Assembly: GCF_030646155.1 (NCBI RefSeq)
Contig: NZ_JAUTDN010000004.1
Span: forward strand, 186,001 to 250,000
Reading direction: 5' to 3'
Source: Conexibacter sp. CPCC 205762
Lineage (GTDB): Bacteria; Actinomycetota; Thermoleophilia; Solirubrobacterales; Solirubrobacteraceae
DNA length: 64,000 bases
The notes beneath the pieces were generated by a model. It was not told the origin of the DNA and made no database searches. It saw only the letters and a list, made by a program, of their open reading frames with translations. Every line of letters begins with the position of its first letter. The stretch's first letter is position 1. Position numbers and translations under genes: made by a program. This document shows, one piece after another, positions 60,549 to 64,000 of this stretch.

Positions 60549-60994
60549 TGGGCCTCTTCGACGCGATCGACATCGCCGGCTCCGGCCTGACGGCCGAGCG
60601 CCTGCGGATGGACGTGACCGCGGAGAACCTCGCCAACGCGCAGACGACGCGCACCGCCGACGGCGGCCCGTACCTGCGCAAGCAGGTCGTCCTGCAGCCG
60701 GCCGGCGACAGCTTCGGCACCGTCCTGACCGGCGCGATCGGCGGCGTCCGCGAGACGCAGTCCAGCCGCGGCGTCGAGGTCGGCGGCATCGTCGAGGACG
60801 CGACCTCGACGCGGCTCGTCTACGACCCCAGCCATCCGGACGCGAACGCGCAGGGCTACGTCGCGATGCCGAACGTCAACCCCGTCACGGAGATGGTCGA
60901 CCTGATCAGCTCCTCCCGCTCCTACGAGGCGAATGTGACTTCCATGCAGTCCGCCAAGCAGATGTTCACGAAGACGCTGGAGCTGCTCAGATGA
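60548..60994 (+). CDS. flgC: Flagellar proximal rod protein FlgC
   Basis: A 148-residue rod protein: FDAIDIAGSGLTAERLRMDVTAENLANAQTTRTADGGPYLRKQVVLQP, with C-terminal VAMPNVNPVTEMVDLISSSRSYEANVTSMQSAKQMFTKTLELL. It overlaps fliE by four bases. Confidence 0.95.
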   Translation: MGLFDAIDIAGSGLTAERLRMDVTAENLANAQTTRTADGGPYLRKQVVLQPAGDSFGTVLTGAIGGVRETQSSRGVEVGGIVEDATSTRLVYDPSHPDANAQGYVAMPNVNPVTEMVDLISSSRSYEANVTSMQSAKQMFTKTLELLR

Positions 60995-61338
60995 TCGCTG
61001 CGATCGATCCCTCGATGGTCGCCGGCCTCACCGACCAGTGGCAGACGCCGGACGTCACGCAGCTGCCCGGCGCAAACTTCCAGGATCCCTCCGTCGAGGG
61101 CGTCGGCGGCGTCGACGGCGGAGGATTCGGCAAGCTGCTCTCGAACGAGATCGGCAAGCTCAGCGACCTGCAGACCAACGCCGCCGTGCAGGGCCAGTCG
61201 CTCGCCGACGGCACCGCGACCGACCCGGTGACCGCCGTCATGGCCGTCGAGAAGGCGCAGATGGCGATGCAGTTCGCGGGCCAGATCCGCACCAGAGGGT
61301 CCGAAGCCCTCACCGAGATCTTCCGCACCCAGATCTGA
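60991..61338 (+). CDS. fliE: Flagellar hook-basal body protein FliE
   Basis: A 115-residue protein whose C-terminal half fits FliE: FGKLLSNEIGKLSDLQTNAAVQGQSLADG, then DPVTAVMAVEKAQMAMQFAGQIRTRGSEALTEIFRTQI. It joins the MS ring to the rod. The N-terminal 45 residues are variable. Confidence 0.93.
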   Translation: MIAAIDPSMVAGLTDQWQTPDVTQLPGANFQDPSVEGVGGVDGGGFGKLLSNEIGKLSDLQTNAAVQGQSLADGTATDPVTAVMAVEKAQMAMQFAGQIRTRGSEALTEIFRTQI

Positions 61339-61372
61339 TCTCGCCTTCCCTCTGATCACCTCCCTCTGATCA

Positions 61373-62890
61373 ATGCCCTCACGCGCCCTGCTCGCCAACC
61401 TCTCGACCCGCGGCAAGATCGTGCTCGGAGTCGGAGCGCTGGCGATCGTCATCGTCCTCTTCGTGTTGTTCCGGATCGCGACCGCGCCGAGCTACACGAC
61501 CGTGCTCACCGGCATGGACCCCAAGCAGACCGGCGAGGTGACCTCCGCGCTGGACCAGAGAGGCATCGCCTACGAGCTGCAGAACAACGGCACCGCGCTC
61601 GCCGTCCAGAAGGATCAGACGGCGCAGGCGCGGATCGCGCTCGCGACCGCCGGCGTCCCCGCCAGCACCAAGGACGGCTACAAGATCCTCGACGACCAGA
61701 AGCTCGGCACCTCGAACTTCCAGCAGCAGGTCAACTACCAGCGCGCGCTCGAAGGCGAGATCGCGCAGACGATCGAGCAGGTCGACGGCGTCACGGGCGC
61801 CCAGGTCCAGCTCGTGCTGCCCGACAGAGAGGCGCAGCTGTTCGCCGAGAACACCAGCCCCGCGACCGCGGCCGTGCTGCTGTCGGGCGCGAGCGGCGGT
61901 CTCGACGAGGGGCAGGTGCGCGGCATCGCGCAGCTGGTCACCAACTCGGTCCCCGGCCTCAAGAACGACAAGGTCACGATCACCGACAGCTCCGGCACGA
62001 TGCTGTGGCCGAACTCCGCCAGCGGCGGCGCCGGCGGCGCGACGACGAAGCAGGCGATCGAGGCGCGCTACAACCAGGCGACCGCCGCCGACCTGACCGC
62101 GATGCTCGCTCGCACGCTCGGCCCCGGCCTCGCCGAGGTCCAGGTCAAGGCCGACCTCGACGCCAACGAGGCGACGCAGGACAGACTCGTCTACGGCAGA
62201 GACGGCACGCCCGTCACGAGAAGAACCGAGGTCGAGTCGCTCGTCGGCAGAGGCGCGAGAGCGGGCGGCACGGCCGGGACCGCCGGCAACATCCCCGGCT
62301 ACGCCCAGCAGGGCGGCGGCGACTCGGACTACAGACGCGAGACCGAGGACCAGAACTTCGCCGTCAACAGAACCTTCACGCGCACGAGAGTCGCGCCCGG
62401 CGCGATCACCAGACAGCAGGTCGCGGTCCTGATCGACAGATCGATCCCGGCCGCGATGCTGCCGCAGGTCAGAGACGCCGTGATGGCGGCCGCCGGCATC
62501 GACACGCAGCGCGGCGACGTGCTGACGCTCGGCCAGGTCGACTTCGCGCCGCTGCCGAGACCGGAGGCGGCCAACCCGGTCGACAAGATCTGGGACTACG
62601 CCAGATACGCGCTGCTCGGCATGGCCGCGCTCGTCTTCCTCGCGCTCGTCACGCGCCAGCTGCGCAAGCGCGAGAACGAGGCGCTCGGCGCCGAGCCGAC
62701 CTGGCTCAACGAGATCGAGACGCCGCGTCCGCTGGCTGAGCTGGAGCCGATGCCGCAGCCGGTCGCGCCGACCCAGGTGCTGCCGCTCAGATCGCCCGAG
62801 AACCCGGCGCGGATGCAGGTCGAGGAGCTTGTCGAGCGCGACCCGGAGCGCGTCGCGCAGCACGTCCGCGCGTGGATGCAGGAGGACTAG
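61373..62890 (+). CDS. fliF: Flagellar MS-ring protein FliF
   Basis: A 505-residue MS-ring protein with two membrane helices (LGVGALAIVIVLFVLF near residue 20; YALLGMAALVFLALVT near residue 410). The ring-building domains contain YTTVLTGMDPKQTGEV, YKILDDQKLGTSNFQQQVNYQRALEGEIAQTI, and VQLVLPDREAQLFAE. The cytoplasmic tail ends VAQHVRAWMQED, the FliG-binding helix. By hand count 17 of 36 Arg codons are AGA and none AGG. Confidence 0.96.
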   Translation: MPSRALLANLSTRGKIVLGVGALAIVIVLFVLFRIATAPSYTTVLTGMDPKQTGEVTSALDQRGIAYELQNNGTALAVQKDQTAQARIALATAGVPASTKDGYKILDDQKLGTSNFQQQVNYQRALEGEIAQTIEQVDGVTGAQVQLVLPDREAQLFAENTSPATAAVLLSGASGGLDEGQVRGIAQLVTNSVPGLKNDKVTITDSSGTMLWPNSASGGAGGATTKQAIEARYNQATAADLTAMLARTLGPGLAEVQVKADLDANEATQDRLVYGRDGTPVTRRTEVESLVGRGARAGGTAGTAGNIPGYAQQGGGDSDYRRETEDQNFAVNRTFTRTRVAPGAITRQQVAVLIDRSIPAAMLPQVRDAVMAAAGIDTQRGDVLTLGQVDFAPLPRPEAANPVDKIWDYARYALLGMAALVFLALVTRQLRKRENEALGAEPTWLNEIETPRPLAELEPMPQPVAPTQVLPLRSPENPARMQVEELVERDPERVAQHVRAWMQED

Positions 62891-62896
62891 GCGGTC

Positions 62897-63991
62897 ATGG
62901 CGATCCAACTTCCAGCGGCGAACGACCCGTCCGCGCCCGCGGTCGGCGAGAACGGCGTGATGCCGGCGCCGCGGCGCCTGCCGCAGAGAACGCAGGTGCG
63001 CCTGAGAGGGCGCCAGAAGGCGGCCGTCCTGCTCGTCGCGCTCGGCCCCGAGAAGGCCGCCGAGATCTTCAAGCATCTGCGCGACGAGGAGATAGAGGCG
63101 CTCTCGCTCGAGATGGCGAAGATGAACCAGATCGACTACGAGTCGGTCGAGTTCGTCTTCGACGAGCTGGTGGCGACGGTGCAGGCGTACGACTCGCTCG
63201 CCGCCGGCGGCGTCGACTACGCGCGCGAGGTGCTCGAGCGCGCGCTCGGCCCCGAGCGCGCCGCGGAGATCATCGGCCGGCTCTCGACCGTGATCGAGAT
63301 GCGGCCGTTCGAGTTCCTGCGCCGCACCCCGCCGGAGCACATCGTCACCTTCCTGCGCGCCGAGGCGCCGCAGACGATCGCGCTCGTGATCGCGAACCTG
63401 CACACGACCCTCGCGGCGCAGGTGCTGGCGCACCTGCCGGAGGAGGAGCAGGCCGACATCGCGCTGCGGATCGCGCGCATGAGCGAGACCCCGCCGGACG
63501 TCGTCAAGGAGATCGAGGGCGTCATGCGCCAGAAGCTCGCCTCCGTCGTCCAGCAGGAGTACAGCTCCCAGGGCGGCGTCAAGTCGCTCGCCGAGATCCT
63601 CAACTACACCGACCGGCCGACCGAGCGCAACGTGCTCGACACGCTCACCGAGCGTGACGCCGAGCTCGGCGAAGAGGTCCGCCGGCTGCTGTTCGTCTTC
63701 GAGGACATCGCCAAGCTCGACGACCGCTCGATCCAGCTCGTGCTGCGCGAGGCCGACCAGAGAGATCTGGCGCTCGCCCTGCGCGCGGTCGACGAGGAGG
63801 TCAGAGAGCGGATCCTCGCGAACATGTCCGATCGCGGCGCGACGCTGCTGCGCGAGGAGATGGACTACATGCCGCCGCAGCGCAAGCGCGTGGTCGAGGA
63901 GGCGCAGGGTCGCATCGTCGCGATCGTCCGCCGGCTCGAGGACGCCGGCGCGCTCGTGATCGGCCGTGGCGGGAGCGACACCATTGTCTGA
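62897..63991 (+). CDS. fliG: Flagellar motor switch protein FliG
   Basis: A 364-residue switch protein. The N-domain has RQKAAVLLVALGPEKAAEIFKHL. The middle domain has TPPEHIVTFLRAEAPQTIALVIANL, an EHPQ-like region (usually ExPQTIAL), and the Gly-rich hinge. The C-terminal torque helix has LLFVFEDIAKLDDRSIQLVLREAD, with charged residues facing the stator. A roughly 30-residue N-terminal extension is Pro/Ala-rich. It is six bases after fliF. Confidence 0.97.
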   Translation: MAIQLPAANDPSAPAVGENGVMPAPRRLPQRTQVRLRGRQKAAVLLVALGPEKAAEIFKHLRDEEIEALSLEMAKMNQIDYESVEFVFDELVATVQAYDSLAAGGVDYAREVLERALGPERAAEIIGRLSTVIEMRPFEFLRRTPPEHIVTFLRAEAPQTIALVIANLHTTLAAQVLAHLPEEEQADIALRIARMSETPPDVVKEIEGVMRQKLASVVQQEYSSQGGVKSLAEILNYTDRPTERNVLDTLTERDAELGEEVRRLLFVFEDIAKLDDRSIQLVLREADQRDLALALRAVDEEVRERILANMSDRGATLLREEMDYMPPQRKRVVEEAQGRIVAIVRRLEDAGALVIGRGGSDTIV

Positions 63992-64000
63992 GGCGTTCGC
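63984..64000 (+). CDS. Start of a following gene, probably fliH (cut by window end)
   Basis: A TTG in the fliG 3' end, overlapping its stop by eight bases, opens a frame reading MSEAF to the window edge. By flagellar gene order the next gene should be fliH. Too little is present to confirm it. Confidence 0.3.

Overview
The window looks like the replication-origin region of a GC-rich (roughly 70%) motile actinobacterium of the class Thermoleophilia. Solirubrobacterales, and Conexibacter in particular, fits best. The evidence is the rpmH-dnaA-dnaN-recF-dciA-gyrB-gyrA order, a Bacillus-like cytochrome b6c complex, actinobacterial kinase/FHA/PASTA genes and a flagellar block. The genus is inferred from gene content and recall, not from a search.

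Layout. (1) 1-7668, minus strand: a respiration/heme unit (polyprenyl synthase, menG, qcrC-qcrB-qcrA, an unknown gene, hemL, a fused AhbA/AhbB-like protein, hemB). (2) 7.7-17.2 kb: ABC exporter, YmdB-like phosphodiesterase, polytopic glycosyltransferase with GtrA partner, an alkaline-phosphatase-superfamily enzyme, DUF4126, an aminotransferase and a bifunctional-nuclease-type protein, then tRNA-Ile(GAU). (3) 17.5-22.8 kb, minus strand: parB-parA, rsmG, a small LAGLIDADG protein coupled to rsmG, jag, yidC, yidD, rnpA, rpmH. (4) 22.8-23.1 kb: probable oriC, where gene polarity flips. (5) 23.1-32.5 kb, plus strand: dnaA, dnaN, recF, dciA, gyrB, gyrA, followed by a tiny separate unit holding a 14-codon ORF with an almost full-length anti-Shine-Dalgarno complement, a foldable RNA and a strong hairpin. 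(6) 32.7-36.4 kb, minus strand: lipoprotein, HNH protein, pheA, DUF4446, anchored extracytoplasmic protein. (7) 36.5-45.8 kb, plus strand: cell-wall/phosphosignalling operon (Ser/Thr kinase, fhaA, fhaB, PP2C phosphatase, FtsW/RodA, PbpA, PknB with four PASTA domains). (8) 46.0-64.0 kb: flagellar genes (flgG, flgJ, flgN, flgK, flgL, fliW, csrA, a third kinase, flgF, FliK-like, fliA, GT2-TPR glycosyltransferase, flaG, fliD, fliS, FliT-like, flgB, flgC, fliE, fliF, fliG, start of fliH).

How it works together: the left block supplies menaquinone, heme and the bc complex. The centre starts replication, segregates origins and matures tRNA and membrane proteins. The kinase block ties phosphorylation to septal or lateral peptidoglycan synthesis. 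The right block builds the flagellum under sigma-FliA and FliW-CsrA control. Six sites matching TCAA-N15-GCCGATCA precede flagellar units, and one lies so close to flgF that the mRNA should be almost leaderless.

Most noteworthy: the tiny unit after gyrA, the LAGLIDADG protein beside a split parS-like palindrome, heavy and uneven use of the Arg codon AGA in a GC-rich genome, a fused siroheme-decarboxylase-like protein among heme genes, and kinases with unusual C-terminal domains. No insertion sequence, prophage or CRISPR array was seen.
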